Assembly (NCBI RefSeq): GCF_000626675.1
Contig: NZ_CP006842.1
Location: 1,488,001 to 1,552,000 of the forward strand
Source of the DNA: Corynebacterium glyciniphilum AJ 3170
GTDB lineage: Bacteria; Actinomycetota; Actinomycetes; Mycobacteriales; Mycobacteriaceae
Reading direction: 5' to 3'
Length of the DNA: 64,000 bases
Shown here piece by piece: positions 63,863-64,000 of the stretch; position 1 is the first letter of the stretch, and every line of letters begins with the position of its first letter. The translations under genes were made by a program, and so were the position numbers. The notes below the pieces were generated by a model. That model saw only the letters and a list, made by a program, of their open reading frames with translations, made no database searches and had not been told where the DNA came from.

Positions 63863-63882
63863 CTGTCGGGATCTGTCGGGAT
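63863..63882 (+). repeat. Two tandem copies of a 10-base repeat
   Basis: CTGTCGGGAT occurs twice in a row directly after the rpsP terminator. The rest of the sequence up to 64000 holds no gene I can support; a -10-like TAGATT is present near 63953. Confidence 0.6.
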
Positions 63883-64000
63883 GGTGATACCGATATGCAG
63901 TGACGGGGGTGCGTGTCGGGGGTGGTCTTCGCGGCCGTCGTCCACCGGACATAGATTTCGCAAGTGTTTCGACATCATTTCCTGTGCAGGCCGACTCTGA

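Overview
The window is a GC-rich chromosomal segment from a Corynebacterium-type actinobacterium (order Mycobacteriales). The assignment rests on gene content and order: serA, leuB, a DUF294 protein with a DnaQ-like exonuclease, an Odx-type FAH protein, gltX with tRNA genes, ltbR/leuCD, mutT1, gpsA, ddl, a DUF3515 protein, thiL, ung, recG, a small biotinyl protein, rsmD and coaD; then SepIVA, DUF177, rnc, mutM, acyP, smc, ftsY, amtB, ffh and rpsP. Both chains are typical of corynebacteria and mycobacteria. I cannot name the species. No phage, transposase, CRISPR array or rRNA operon is visible.

Layout. 1-650: start of a CitMHS-type citrate transporter, cut by the window edge. 907-6905: serA, a MarR/MFS efflux pair, a GT87 membrane glycosyltransferase and leuB. 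6944-15340: an accessory stretch with a LuxR-type two-component system divergent from an ABC ATPase/permease pair, a lipoprotein with a cell-wall-binding-repeat-like region, FadH and a PadR regulator. 15475-23320: DUF294 protein, exonuclease, Odx, isochorismate synthase, an SDR enzyme, a hydroxypyruvate-isomerase-like protein and GltX. 23361-25929: tRNA-Gln and two identical tRNA-Glu genes; the two Glu copies bracket a histidine phosphatase and a winged-helix protein. 26060-29023: LtbR divergent from leuCD. 29173-41476: housekeeping genes (MutT1, GpsA, Ddl, ThiL, Ung, RecG, RsmD, CoaD). 41559-44513: SepIVA, DUF177, RNase III, MutM. 44580-50482: a second accessory stretch (HTH regulator, serine hydrolase, unknown protein, SGNH hydrolase, AGCS symporter) interrupting the expected mutM-acyP-smc order. 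50492-63765: acyP, smc, an unrecognised 1210-residue protein, ftsY, amtB, ffh, rpsP.

How the genes work together. leuB, leuC, leuD and their likely regulator LtbR make up much of leucine synthesis, and both leu promoters carry a related TTCCAAC-containing element. FtsY and Ffh are the two SRP GTPases. GltX lies next to tRNA-Gln and tRNA-Glu, both expected substrates of a non-discriminating enzyme. MutT1, Ung, RecG and MutM form a loose DNA-repair group. About fifteen genes have a TANNNT -10 hexamer only 6-8 bases before the start codon, so leaderless mRNA appears to be the main mode of transcription here.

Most of the window is ordinary core genome. The most interesting points are the unrecognised large protein between smc and ftsY, the shared putative LtbR element, the tRNA-Glu duplication around two extra genes, the exact internal duplication in the DUF3515 protein, and an apparent remnant of a lost ABC gene. 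I found no clear new multi-gene system. No gene-free stretch exceeds 300 bases.
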